Positions 8,131 to 16,600 of a stretch of 64,000 bases of DNA are shown here, piece by piece. Numbering within the stretch: position 1 is the first letter of the stretch; each line of letters begins with the position of its first letter. The stretch is from NCBI GenBank assembly GCA_037034305.1, contig JBAGJY010000032.1:1-64000 (forward strand), given 5' to 3'. Below the pieces are notes generated by a model. That model had not been told where the DNA came from. It searched no databases and saw only the letters and a list, made by a program, of their open reading frames with translations. The position numbers were made by a program, and so were the translations under genes. The DNA comes from Streptantibioticus_A sp037034305. Lineage in GTDB: Bacteria; Actinomycetota; Actinomycetes; Streptomycetales; Streptomycetaceae.

Positions 8131-9015
8131 ATGACCACGACCACCATGACAGTGGCCGTACTCGGCCCGGGCGGGATAGGCGGACTGGTCGGCGCGCTGC
8201 TCGCCCGCGACGGACACCGCGTCATCTGCCTGGCCAGCGAGGAGACCGGCGCCGTGCTGCGCCGCGACGGACTGCGGGTGCGCAGCGGTCAGTACGGTGA
8301 CTTCACGGCGCGGGTCGAAGCCGACACCGAGCTGCGCGAACCGGTCGACGCGGTTTTCGTCACGGTCAAGCAGACCTCCCTGTCCGCCGCCCTGGAGCGT
8401 GTGCCGCAGCACGTCATCGGTGACGGGATCATCGTGCCGTTGCTCAACGGAGTCGACCACGTCACGGCACTGCGCCAGCGCTATCCGGCGGCCCAGGTCG
8501 TGGCCGGAACCATCAAGGCGGAGGCCACCCGCACCGCGCCCGGACAGATAGTGCACGCCACTCCCTTCGCGGTCGTCGAACTGGCGGCCCCCGTCGATGA
8601 CTTCGCGGCCCGACTGCGGCACGCGGGCCTCGAGGTGAACCTGCGCGCCGACGAGGGCGCGATGCTCTGGGACAAGCTCTCCATTCTCGCCCCCTTCGCC
8701 CTGCTGACCACCCGCTACCAGGCCGCCGTGGGAACCGTCCGCAGCGAGCGGCGCACCGAACTGCTGGCGGTCCTGGACGAGATCACCGCCGTGGCGCGTG
8801 CGACGGGCGCGCCGGTGAACGCCGAGGCGGTGCTCGGCTTCTTCGACCGCGCCCCGGAGGGGATGAAGTCCTCGATGCAGCGCGACGCGGCCGCGGGCCA
8901 CCCCATCGAACTCGACGCCATCGGCGGCGCCGTTCTGCGGGCCGCCGCCGCCCACGACATCGACACCCCCGTCATCGCACGGCTCGTGGCCGAGCTGGGG
9001 GCACGGACAAGCTGA
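8131..9015 (+). CDS. Ketopantoate reductase (ApbA/PanE)-family oxidoreductase
   Basis: The 294-aa protein has the N-terminal Rossmann motif VLGPGGIGGLVGALLARDGH (residues 10-29), the TVKQ segment at about 76 containing the family lysine, the LLNGVDH loop near 101 with the conserved Asn, and a helical ApbA_C domain including MLWDKLSILAPFALLT and SSMQRDAAAGHPIELDAIGG. The family reduces 2-ketopantoate with NADPH in coenzyme A synthesis, but paralogues outside pan operons act on other keto acids. AGGAG lies 6 bases before ATG. It is a monocistronic gene next to a rhomboid gene. Confidence 0.85.
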   Translation: MTTTTMTVAVLGPGGIGGLVGALLARDGHRVICLASEETGAVLRRDGLRVRSGQYGDFTARVEADTELREPVDAVFVTVKQTSLSAALERVPQHVIGDGIIVPLLNGVDHVTALRQRYPAAQVVAGTIKAEATRTAPGQIVHATPFAVVELAAPVDDFAARLRHAGLEVNLRADEGAMLWDKLSILAPFALLTTRYQAAVGTVRSERRTELLAVLDEITAVARATGAPVNAEAVLGFFDRAPEGMKSSMQRDAAAGHPIELDAIGGAVLRAAAAHDIDTPVIARLVAELGARTS

Positions 9016-9081
9016 GGCGCACAAGCATCTAGAGTGCGCGGTAGCAGCGGGAGGAGCCCCGCTGGGGGAGGAGCGTTCGGG

Positions 9082-9807
9082 ATGAGCGGCCTGGGTCAGG
9101 GCTCGGCCAGCGGCAGAGCGGTCGACGCGGAGGAGATGATCGCGGAGGCGCGAAAGGCGTTCTTCGTGATCTTCGGCTTCCTTGCCCTGGTGTGGCTGCT
9201 CCAGCTCGCCAACTGGGCGGACCACTACGGCCTGTCGCGGGGTTACGGGGTGGTCTCCGGCGATGTGGGCAGGCTGCCGGACATCCTTGTCGCGCCCTTT
9301 CTGCACTGGAGCTGGGCGCACATCGAGGGCAACTCGGGGCCGCTGTTCGTCTTCGGCTTCCTCGCCGCCTACCGCGGGGTGGCCCGCTTTCTGGGCCTGA
9401 GCCTGCTCGTGGCGCTGACTAGTGGACTGACGGTGTGGTTTCTGGAGCGCGGTGGCGTCGACACGGTAGGCGCCAGCGGGCTGATCTTCGGGTACTTCGG
9501 CTATGTGGTGGTCCGGGGACTGTTCGACCGGCATCTGATCGACACGTTGATCGGTGTCGTCATGGCCGCCTCGTTCGCCTACACGCTCACCCTCACCGTG
9601 CCGGGGACGCCCGGCATCAGCTGGCTGGGGCACCTCGGCGGCCTGGCCGGGGGGCTCGTCGGGGCCTGGGTCTTCCGTGACCGGCGCCCACGGCCGGTCA
9701 CGCCGGACCGGCCGGGCGGGACTGCCGGACGCCCCGGTCTGTCAGCAGGCGCCGACACCTCACGTGCGGACCTGCACAAGGAACTGGGCGACCTCGGGCT
9801 GCTCTGA
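9082..9807 (+). CDS. Rhomboid-family intramembrane serine protease
   Basis: The 241-aa membrane protein has six hydrophobic segments. The catalytic serine lies in VGASGLIFGYFGY (GxSG, about residue 139) and the histidine in SWLGHLGGLAGGLVGAW (about 187), the two conserved rhomboid positions; HWSWAHIEGN in loop L1 region is also typical. Rhomboids cut membrane-protein substrates within the bilayer. ATG at 9082 has GGGGGAGGAG 8 bases upstream and is preferred to 9034. The C-terminal 40 residues are a soluble, proline-rich tail. Confidence 0.88.
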   Translation: MSGLGQGSASGRAVDAEEMIAEARKAFFVIFGFLALVWLLQLANWADHYGLSRGYGVVSGDVGRLPDILVAPFLHWSWAHIEGNSGPLFVFGFLAAYRGVARFLGLSLLVALTSGLTVWFLERGGVDTVGASGLIFGYFGYVVVRGLFDRHLIDTLIGVVMAASFAYTLTLTVPGTPGISWLGHLGGLAGGLVGAWVFRDRRPRPVTPDRPGGTAGRPGLSAGADTSRADLHKELGDLGLL

Positions 9808-9822
9808 ACGGCTGGCGCGCCG

Positions 9823-11193
9823 TCACAGCGGCGGATCGGCCGGGGCGGGCCCCAGCGTCGTCGTGCCGGGTGCGGCGCGGTGGCCGAGGCCCGTACGGTA
9901 GACGTCGAGCGCCGCCTCGACGCGGCCCGATCGGCGCAGCAGGTCGCCGAGTAGACGGCACAGATCGGCGATGTCGCCCGTGGCACCGGCCTGCTCCAGC
10001 AGGGCGAGCGCCGCCCTGTAGTGCTCCTCGGCCTGCTCGACGCGGTCCCGTTCTTCGGCGATGAGCCCGAGCAGCCGGTGCGCCGCCCCCGCGTGCACGG
10101 CGCCGCGTCCGCTGCCGAGTTCACCGAGCAGCTGCGACAACAGCTGCTCGGCCGCACCGTACTTGCCCTGTCGCCGCAGCACGTCGGCGAGTTCCACGTT
10201 GACCTGCACGGTGTACAAGTCGGCGTGTCGCTCCGCCAGGATGGCGCGCGCGGTGCCCAACTCGGCTTCGGCCTGGGCGAGGTCACCGTCCTGGGCGCGA
10301 AGATAGCCGCGCATCCAGTGGCAGTGGGCGAGTTCGGTACGGATCTGCAACTGCTGGTACAGCTCCTGTGCCCTCGCCAGCGAGGCGTCCGCGTCGGCGG
10401 TACGGCCCTCGGCCAGCAGCGTACGGGCCACACCGCGGTGCATGCGGGCCACCAGCGCCGGGTCCGTCGCCTGAGGTGCGAGCGCCAGGGCGAGTTCGGC
10501 GGCCCGGACCGCACGTGCGTGCGCGCCCATGTCCATGTACGGGGCGATCACGGCCGAGTAGAGCAGCAGCAGCGCGTTGGGGTCGTGAAGCCCCGCGGTG
10601 TTCAGCTCGTCGATGGCGTTCTCCAGCAGATAGCAGGAGTACCGCAGGTCACCGGCGAGCAGATGGGCGACGGCGCGACCGCGTAGCGCCGGGACGCGCT
10701 GCGTCAGTGGGGCGTCGGACAGCAACTCCTCAGCGGCCTGGAAGCGTTCGACCGCCTGGTCGAGGTCTCCGGTCTCCAGCGCGCAGTCACCCAGCCCCAC
10801 CAGCGCGGCGGCACGCTCCGAAGCCAGACCGAGCCGCTCCGCCTCCCGCTCCAGCTGTGTGTACCGCTGCTCCGCGTCCCGTAGTGACCCTTCGCAGAAC
10901 GCCTGCCGGGCGTCGGTCAGCCGCATGCGCACTTCGGTGGCGAGCCGCGCGGGCCGCCCGGTCCGCAGCTCCTCGTAGGTGACGCCGAGCCGGTCCGCGA
11001 GGTAGCGCAACGCGGCTTCCGAAGGACGCGTCTTGCCCGATTCGACGGTGGAGATGTACGCGGCGGTGTACTTCGGTTCCGCCAACGCCCGCTGGGTGAG
11101 CCCGCGTTCGGTGCGCAGACGCAGGACGCGCTGGCCTATCCCCGTGGTGTCCTGCGCACCTCGTGGCTCATCACGCGTCAACGGCTTCGGCAC
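9823..11193 (-). CDS. Xre-family regulator with TPR domain
   Basis: The 456-aa protein starts with a helix-turn-helix of the Cro/C1 type (GQRVLRLRTERGLTQRALA ... YISTVESGKTRPSEAALRYLA, residues 20-70), then about 350 residues of tetratricopeptide-like helical pairs (for example ALVGLGDCALETGDLDQAVERF, written here only as its core ALVGLGDCALETGDLDQAV). This design matches actinobacterial relatives of peptide-sensing RRNPP regulators, although no peptide partner is evident. It starts with GTG and is divergent from a secreted neprosin-type peptidase, whose promoter it is well placed to control. Confidence 0.85.
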   Translation of the reverse strand: MPKPLTRDEPRGAQDTTGIGQRVLRLRTERGLTQRALAEPKYTAAYISTVESGKTRPSEAALRYLADRLGVTYEELRTGRPARLATEVRMRLTDARQAFCEGSLRDAEQRYTQLEREAERLGLASERAAALVGLGDCALETGDLDQAVERFQAAEELLSDAPLTQRVPALRGRAVAHLLAGDLRYSCYLLENAIDELNTAGLHDPNALLLLYSAVIAPYMDMGAHARAVRAAELALALAPQATDPALVARMHRGVARTLLAEGRTADADASLARAQELYQQLQIRTELAHCHWMRGYLRAQDGDLAQAEAELGTARAILAERHADLYTVQVNVELADVLRRQGKYGAAEQLLSQLLGELGSGRGAVHAGAAHRLLGLIAEERDRVEQAEEHYRAALALLEQAGATGDIADLCRLLGDLLRRSGRVEAALDVYRTGLGHRAAPGTTTLGPAPADPPL

Positions 11194-11298
11194 CCCGATC
11201 CCCCTTCGTCACGGCCGGTGGGCCCGCTCGGTCGCGGTGGCCCCGGCCAGGCCGTTGCCTGAAGTCAGGGTATTGCGCCCCGCGTTGACCGACCGCTA

Positions 11299-11340
11299 GC
11301 TTAACTTGCCACATAAGCATAGTTACCAAAGGGCTTAACT
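11299..11340. promoter_or_regulatory. Paired GCTTAACT repeats between the Xre-TPR and neprosin genes
   Basis: GCTTAACT occurs at 11299-11306 and 11333-11340, 34 bp apart, inside the only A+T-rich stretch of the 204-bp divergent intergenic region. The position suits a promoter or the binding site of the Xre-TPR regulator; no clear -10/-35 pair could be fixed. Confidence 0.35.
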
Positions 11341-11397
11341 CACCGTTCCCCGCGGTGCACGCCTCGCGGCGCGTCCGTGATCCGATCGGAGCTGTCC

Positions 11398-12222
11398 ATG
11401 CGAATACGTCGAACGATCCGCAACGGTGTGACCGCGTGCATGGCGGCCGCACTCTGCCTGCTGAGCGCGGGCACCTCCGCCCAAGCCGACACCCCCCGGC
11501 GGCAACCTCTCCTCGCGCCGTCAACGACCTCGGGATCCGGGCCGATCTGCTGGTTCGGCGCGTGCTACGACTACGTCTCCGGCAGACAGTTCACCGACGC
11601 GTCGGGGGCCAGCGTTCGGATGCTCCAGGCGGCACCCCGCGTCAAGGCCGGTGACCAGCAGTCCCACTCCCTGCAGGAACTGGCCGTGCAGTCGACCGAC
11701 CGCAAGTCCACCGTGGAGATCGGCTGGACCGTCGACCTGGGCCTGGGCGGCGACACCCGGCCGCACCTGTTCGTCTACCACTGGGTGAACGGCGCTGAGA
11801 GCTGCTACAACGCCTGCGGTTTCGTGCCCGTCTCGCACCGCGTGAAGGCGGGCATGCCCGTACGCCCCGGAACGGCAGCCCGCTTCACCATCCGGAACCT
11901 GCGTGGGGACTGGTGGCTGTTCTACAACGAGCAGCCCGTCGGATACTTCCCCGGTTCACTGTGGCACGGCGGCTTCTCCCGCGCGCAGGTCATCACCGCC
12001 TTCGGCGAAGTGGCCCACGCCAACGGCAGCACCTGCGAGGAGATGGGCGACGGCCGCCCCGGCACCGCTGCGCGCTCCTCCTGGATCCGTGGCTTCCGGC
12101 TGCTCGGCTCGGCGGACGAGCCCCGTTTGACGGTCACTTCCACCAGCCCGGCCCTCTACGACGCGGGGCACATCACGCGCACCGGCTTCCACCTGGGCGG
12201 CGAAGGCAGCGGCTCCTGCTGA
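11398..12222 (+). CDS. Secreted neprosin-type peptidase (glutamic peptidase family G3)
   Basis: The 274-aa precursor has a signal peptide (RRTIRNGVTACMAAALCLL, cleavage probably after SAQA near residue 31). The rest matches the neprosin domain: VEIGWTVDLGLGGDTRPHLF (first catalytic Glu in EIGW, about residue 107), CYNACGFVPVSH, GDWWLFYNEQPVGYFPGSL, and a second Glu in AFGEVAHANG (about 204), ending with the cysteine pair CEEMGDG and GSC. Neprosins cleave after proline through two glutamates at acid pH. GGAG precedes the ATG. It is divergent from an Xre-TPR regulator and convergent, by 12 bp, with the Mut7-C gene. Confidence 0.85.
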   Translation: MRIRRTIRNGVTACMAAALCLLSAGTSAQADTPRRQPLLAPSTTSGSGPICWFGACYDYVSGRQFTDASGASVRMLQAAPRVKAGDQQSHSLQELAVQSTDRKSTVEIGWTVDLGLGGDTRPHLFVYHWVNGAESCYNACGFVPVSHRVKAGMPVRPGTAARFTIRNLRGDWWLFYNEQPVGYFPGSLWHGGFSRAQVITAFGEVAHANGSTCEEMGDGRPGTAARSSWIRGFRLLGSADEPRLTVTSTSPALYDAGHITRTGFHLGGEGSGSC

Positions 12223-12234
12223 CCGCCGTGGGAC

Positions 12235-12978
12235 TCAGGGCACTTGCGTCGACGACCGTGCCCCGAACTCACGCACCGCCTCGTCCACGATCGCGGCCAG
12301 TCGCGCGTGGTGGGCGCCCTGCCAGTACGCCTGGCCGCATTCGGTGCACTGGGCGAACGTGTCGTGCGTGCGCTGTGTGCCGATCCGCAACTGCTCGCGC
12401 ACCGTCGCCTTCGAGGCGTCGCGCAACGCTCCGTTGCACGCGGTGCAGCGCGTCCAGGGGGCGAGTGGAGGCGCGAACCGGGACAGCACGTCCCTGAGTT
12501 GTTCCTCGGGACGGTGACTGTAGATGTAGGCGCCCGCCCAGATCTCCCGACGGCGCAGCAGCCCGCGGTCCCGCGACAGCATCACGCGCCGCTCCCCGGC
12601 AGAGCGCGCGGCGAGCGCCGCGTCGCCGATGTCCGGGTTCTCGTACGCGGCGTCGACACCCAGCAGGCGCAGCCGCCGCGCGAGCGTACCGAGATGGATG
12701 TCGAGCAGGAACCGGGGCGGCCCGGACAGCTGTTGGGGTCTGCGCACGCCGCGTACCGAGATCTCGTCCCCGCCGGTGGGTACGTGGGCGGCTGCTACCT
12801 GCCGCCCGTTGACGGTCAGTACCCCGACCTCGGTGAGCGGAACCCCCAGCGACTCCACCACATGCCCGAGCGCCGAGACACCGTCGGTGCGCACCGCCGA
12901 GCGCTCCGCACGGTGCGCCTTTCCGACGAACACATGCAGTTCGGGGGCGAATCTGAGCCAGATCTGCGGTCTGTCCAC
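12235..12978 (-). CDS. Mut7-C RNase-domain protein with ubiquitin-like N-terminus
   Basis: The 247-aa protein has a ubiquitin/ThiS-like N-terminal lobe (LRFAPELHVFVG to ISVRGVR, residues 6-85), then a PIN-like Mut7-C domain with RFLLDIHLGTLARRLRLLG, DAAYENPDIGD and VMLSRDRGLL holding the acidic residues, and a zinc ribbon made from CTAC (about 198) and CTEC (about 229). Family members are predicted ribonucleases. GTG at 12978 (VDRPQIWLRF) fits family starts; no good ribosome binding site was seen. A stop-to-stop gap of 12 bp separates it from the convergent neprosin gene. Confidence 0.85.
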   Translation of the reverse strand: MDRPQIWLRFAPELHVFVGKAHRAERSAVRTDGVSALGHVVESLGVPLTEVGVLTVNGRQVAAAHVPTGGDEISVRGVRRPQQLSGPPRFLLDIHLGTLARRLRLLGVDAAYENPDIGDAALAARSAGERRVMLSRDRGLLRRREIWAGAYIYSHRPEEQLRDVLSRFAPPLAPWTRCTACNGALRDASKATVREQLRIGTQRTHDTFAQCTECGQAYWQGAHHARLAAIVDEAVREFGARSSTQVP

Positions 12979-13184
12979 CCGGCCAGCATGCCAGCGGGGT
13001 GTGTGCCGCTGCCAACACTTTGCGAACGCTGTGCGGCCCGCGGCTCGGCGCCGCTCAACGATCCTCCTGCGCAGGGTTACGTTCGCCCCCAACGTAGCCG
13101 CCTCGGGCGGGGCGCCCGGTGAGAGGACTGGACTGCGCCGACCGCTTCCCACTGGGCCGGCGCCCACCTTCGCCGAAGTGCGCC

Positions 13185-13760
13185 TCATCGCACCGCGGTT
13201 CGGCGGGTGCGGAAGGCGGCTGCCTTGGTGCGGTTCTGGCACGCCGTCGAGCAGAACTGCCGGGCGGCGTTGCGTGAGGTGTCGACGTAGACGCGGTCGC
13301 ACCGCGTCGCCTGGCAAACGCCCAGGCGGCCCACCAGGTCGCTGCCGATCGCGATGGCCAGGCCCGTCGCGCAAGCGGCGCCGCACTTCACCGCGGGGGA
13401 GTCGTCCGCGCCGTGGAAGTGCAGTCGCCAGGGTCCGCCGTCGGCGCGGTCCAACTGCGGACGGGCCCCGTTCGCCAGCAGCAACGCGTTGACCGCCGTG
13501 GCGGCATCATCCATCGACCCGGTGCTGACGGCCTCGAAGACCTTACGCAACTCCCGTGCCGCGCGGGTCAGATACGCGGCCTGCTCCTGGTCGATGGTGC
13601 GCTGGCCGGTACTGGCAGGTGGGACCGCTGTCCGCACCGCGTCGACCAGTTCCGCACCTCGCGGCACGGTGTAGGGCCTGCCGCGCGCATCGCCGTCGGT
13701 CAGCGCGTTGACGAGCGAAACCGCGGTGTCCAGAAGTATGGACACGTGACTGTCGAACAT
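13185..13760 (-). CDS. CGNR zinc-finger transcriptional regulator
   Basis: The 191-aa protein has the ABATE-like N-terminal domain (LLDTAVSLVNALTDG at about 8-22, LRKVFEAVSTG) and a C-terminal zinc finger with CQATRCDRVYVDTSRN and RQFCSTACQNRTKAAAFR. The name-giving CGNR is CQNR here, a conservative variant, and all four cysteines are kept. These proteins often regulate an adjacent exporter; an MFS gene is divergent, 65 bp away, with a perfect 9-bp inverted repeat between them. The ATG at 13760 agrees with the family N-terminus. Confidence 0.85.
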   Translation of the reverse strand: MFDSHVSILLDTAVSLVNALTDGDARGRPYTVPRGAELVDAVRTAVPPASTGQRTIDQEQAAYLTRAARELRKVFEAVSTGSMDDAATAVNALLLANGARPQLDRADGGPWRLHFHGADDSPAVKCGAACATGLAIAIGSDLVGRLGVCQATRCDRVYVDTSRNAARQFCSTACQNRTKAAAFRTRRTAVR

Positions 13761-13795
13761 CACTTGACCGGTTACCCCCTCCGCGCCTAGCGTCG

Positions 13796-13827
13796 CATCA
13801 CTGACGTCGGTCAATTCATCAGTGATG
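13796..13827. promoter_or_regulatory. Perfect 9-bp inverted repeat, candidate CGNR operator
   Basis: CATCACTGA (13796-13804) and TCAGTGATG (13819-13827) are exact reverse complements with a 14-base spacer, so arm centres are 23 bp, close to two helix turns, apart. The right arm covers the ATG at 13825 of the MFS gene. Location between a regulator and its divergent transporter makes it a candidate autoregulatory site. Confidence 0.5.
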
Positions 13828-15117
13828 GGGGAGATTGTGCAACTCTTCGGGCGTAAAGGCCAGTTACCGCTCACCGTCTGGTGGCTGTCGGTCGCCCGTG
13901 CGATCAACCGGCTCGGAGCGTTCTCGCTGCCCTTCCTCACCGTCCTGGTCACCACCGACTACGGGGTGAGCGCCACGACCGCCGGGCTCGTCTCGGCGGC
14001 CTTCGGACTCGCGACCATCCCGTCCCGCCTGATCGGCGGACGGCTCGCCGACCGTCTGGGGCGCCGCCGCACCATCGTCTTCGGCCTGACGGGCTGCGCG
14101 ATCACGCAGCTGGGGATCGCTGCCGCGAACTCCCTTGTGATGGTGGCGGTGTGCGCGGTGCTTCTCGGCTTGGCCTACGAGCTGTACGAGCCGCCGAGCC
14201 AGGCGATGATCGCTGATGTCGTGGGACCCGCCGAGCGTGTTCGTGCCTTCAGTCTGCTCAACGCCGCCCTGGCGGTCGGCGGTATGGGCGCCGGACTGAT
14301 CGCGGCCGGGCTGGGACGGTGGGATCTGCGCTGGCTCTTCGTCGCCGACGCGGTGAGCTGTCTGGCCTGCGCGGTGATCGTGCGAGTCGTCCTGCCCGCC
14401 GACCGGCCGCACCGAGCCGCGCGCACCGCCGAACGCTCCGCCGACATCCGTCCCTGGCGTGACCGCGTACTGCTCCTGATGCTTGTGTTCGGCACCCTGT
14501 ACGCGCTGGTCTACCTGCAGATCATGATGTCGCTTCCGCTGGCACTGGAACGCGGGGACATGCGCCCTTCGGACGCGGGGCTGCTGTTCACCGTCTCCGC
14601 CGTGACCATCGTCGCCGCCCAGCCCGTGCTGCGCCTCAAGCGGCTGAGCGCGCTGACCGCGCCCGCGGCGCTCGCGCTCGGTTACCTGCTGCTGGCAGGC
14701 GGGCTGGCCGGCTACGCGGTGGCACACGCCCTGCCGACGTACCTGGCGGCGACGGTCGTCTGGAGCCTGGGCGACCTGCTGGTGCTGGGCCGGGCGTACG
14801 CCCTGGCCACGGACCTCGCCCCGCCCGGCGGCACCGGCCGCTATCTGGCCGTCTACGGCACCAGTTGGGGCATCGCCCAGGTCGCCGCGCCCATCCTCGG
14901 CACCCAACTCCTCGAACACGCTGGCGCCACGGCCCTGTGGGCCGCAACGGCGCTACTGTGCCTGGTACTTGCCGCCGGTCAGGTTGTGACCACTCGCTCA
15001 CTTGCCGCCCGCAAGAGGACCCTTGAGGCACGCCCGAGCTCACCGAGCACCGGGAAGAGCCGACCGCCCGTGGCGCTCGGCGCCCGCGAGGAGGCGAGCG
15101 GCACGACGGGCGCCTAA
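13825..15117 (+). CDS. Major facilitator superfamily transporter
   Basis: The 430-aa protein has 12 predicted membrane helices and the MFS motif A loop GGRLADRLGRRRTIV between helices 2 and 3 (about residues 67-81), plus YELYEPPSQAMIADVV in helix 5, which is typical of drug exporters of the MdtH type. A basic 30-residue tail follows. GTG at 13822, ATG at 13825 and GTG at 13837 are all possible starts; the last has the best purine tract (GGGGGAG). It is divergent from the CGNR regulator and its last 4 bases overlap the convergent MFS gene. Confidence 0.88.
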   Translation: MGEIVQLFGRKGQLPLTVWWLSVARAINRLGAFSLPFLTVLVTTDYGVSATTAGLVSAAFGLATIPSRLIGGRLADRLGRRRTIVFGLTGCAITQLGIAAANSLVMVAVCAVLLGLAYELYEPPSQAMIADVVGPAERVRAFSLLNAALAVGGMGAGLIAAGLGRWDLRWLFVADAVSCLACAVIVRVVLPADRPHRAARTAERSADIRPWRDRVLLLMLVFGTLYALVYLQIMMSLPLALERGDMRPSDAGLLFTVSAVTIVAAQPVLRLKRLSALTAPAALALGYLLLAGGLAGYAVAHALPTYLAATVVWSLGDLLVLGRAYALATDLAPPGGTGRYLAVYGTSWGIAQVAAPILGTQLLEHAGATALWAATALLCLVLAAGQVVTTRSLAARKRTLEARPSSPSTGKSRPPVALGAREEASGTTGA

Positions 15118-16505
15118 CCCCGCTCCCGAAGCACCAGCACCACCACCGCCCCCGTCAACGACAGTCCCGCGGAGACCAGTAGCGCCACATCGGTACCGTG
15201 CGCCAGACCGCCCCCGGAGGAGGTGGCGACCGCGATGGTGATGGCGACGCCGACGGCGGAACCGATGTACCGGGCGGTGTTGTTGGCGCCTGAGCCCATG
15301 GCGGCCCGGTCGGCGGGCACACTGTCCACCGCCAGACGGGGCAATGCCGCGTTGAGCAGACCACTGCCGAGGCCGGAGACCACCAGACCGGGCAGTAGCC
15401 GCGGCCAGGAACCGGCGCCCGCGGCGCCCAGCATCATGAGCACCCCCACGGCGGACAGCGCGAAGCCGACGGCGAGTTGGTGCCGCACGCGCAGGCGGTG
15501 CGCCAGCCTGCGCACCTGCAACGCCACCACGAACGCCGTCCCCGCCCAGAGGAAGAACAGCCACGCCGAGCCGAGCGCCGACATCCCGAAGACCTGCTGG
15601 AGCAGCGCGGACAGATAGCTGAACATCCCGATCACACCGAGCCCGGTGAACAGCGCTGCGGCGATCGAGGCGAGGAAGACCGGCCTGCGGAACAGACCTG
15701 GGTCGATCATCGGGGCCGCGCTGCGCCGCTCGATCCACACGAAGGCCACGGCGAGGACCACCGCCGCCGCGCCGAGCAGCAGCACCGGCGCCCGCAGCCA
15801 TCCGTCGCGGCCCAAGGTGACCGCGCTGAGCAGGGCGGTCAGCGCGATGCCCAGCACGGCGGCGCCGGGCAGGTCCAGCCGACCCGCGCGGGGAGACCGG
15901 GACTCGCTGAGCGTAGGGACCGCGGCCACGGCCGTGAGGGCGCCCACGCCAGCGAAGATCGCGTAGCAGAGCCGCCAGTTGACCGCGCTCAGTCCACCGG
16001 CGACCACCGGTCCGGTCGCGATGCCCGCGCTGACCGACGCGCCCCAGACACCCATCGCGCGGATCCGCTCGTGCCCCACGGGGTACGCCTGGGCGAGCAG
16101 CCCCAGGCTGCTGGCGATGATCGCGGCGGACGCCGCGCCCTGGGCGATCCGGGCCAGGGTGAACGTCAGCGTCGACGTGGCCAGGGCGCCGAGCGCGGTG
16201 GTGACGGCCAGCGCGCCGGTGCCGATGAGGAACGCGCGGCGTCGGCCGTGGTCGTCGGCGAGGGCGCCGGCGACCAGGAGGAGGGCGGCCAGGCCGAGGG
16301 GCGCGCCGTTGAGCAGCCAGGCCTGGTCGGTGACGGGTGTGTGGAAGTCCGCGACCATGCCCGCAAGGGTGAGCATGGGCGCGGTGTAGTTCATCAGCGC
16401 GATGGCGGTGGCCAGGGCCGTGACGGCCAGGACCGGGCCGGGGTGGGCTTGCCGCTTGGTCCGGTCTCGCACCGTGGATCCGGGATCGGTCCGTGTTGGC
16501 ACCAT
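15114..16505 (-). CDS. MFS transporter, DHA2/14-helix type
   Basis: The 463-aa protein has about 14 hydrophobic segments, with motif A-like GALADDHGRRRAFLIGTG (about 81-98), LARIAQGAASAAIIASSLG in helix 4 and motif C-like GVWGASVSAGIATGPVVAG in helix 5, typical of proton-driven drug exporters of the EmrB/QacA group. ATG at 16505 has AGGAG 6 bases upstream. It is divergent from an HxlR regulator across a perfect 13-bp inverted repeat, which points to substrate-induced export. Confidence 0.9.
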   Translation of the reverse strand: MVPTRTDPGSTVRDRTKRQAHPGPVLAVTALATAIALMNYTAPMLTLAGMVADFHTPVTDQAWLLNGAPLGLAALLLVAGALADDHGRRRAFLIGTGALAVTTALGALATSTLTFTLARIAQGAASAAIIASSLGLLAQAYPVGHERIRAMGVWGASVSAGIATGPVVAGGLSAVNWRLCYAIFAGVGALTAVAAVPTLSESRSPRAGRLDLPGAAVLGIALTALLSAVTLGRDGWLRAPVLLLGAAAVVLAVAFVWIERRSAAPMIDPGLFRRPVFLASIAAALFTGLGVIGMFSYLSALLQQVFGMSALGSAWLFFLWAGTAFVVALQVRRLAHRLRVRHQLAVGFALSAVGVLMMLGAAGAGSWPRLLPGLVVSGLGSGLLNAALPRLAVDSVPADRAAMGSGANNTARYIGSAVGVAITIAVATSSGGGLAHGTDVALLVSAGLSLTGAVVVLVLRERG

Positions 16506-16523
16506 GCTCACTCCTGGGTTCGA

Positions 16524-16572
16524 TGAATGAACTCGCTGTGGGGTCGTGACCCTAGCACGGCGAGTTCATTCA
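16524..16572. promoter_or_regulatory. Perfect 13-bp inverted repeat, candidate HxlR operator
   Basis: TGAATGAACTCGC (16524-16536) and GCGAGTTCATTCA (16560-16572) are exact reverse complements with a 23-base spacer. They occupy the 94-bp region between the divergent MFS and HxlR starts, so a dimeric regulator bound there could control both genes. Confidence 0.6.
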
Positions 16573-16600
16573 CTGAACCGTAGTTGCTACAGTGGCCGTA
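16565..16600 (+). promoter_or_regulatory. Predicted leaderless promoter of the HxlR gene
   Basis: TACAGT at 16588-16593 has the form of a -10 box, 17 bases after TTCATT at 16565-16570, and lies 6 bases before the ATG at 16600. No ribosome binding site precedes this ATG, so transcription would begin at or beside the start codon. The -35 is weak and overlaps the right arm of the inverted repeat. Confidence 0.4.
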
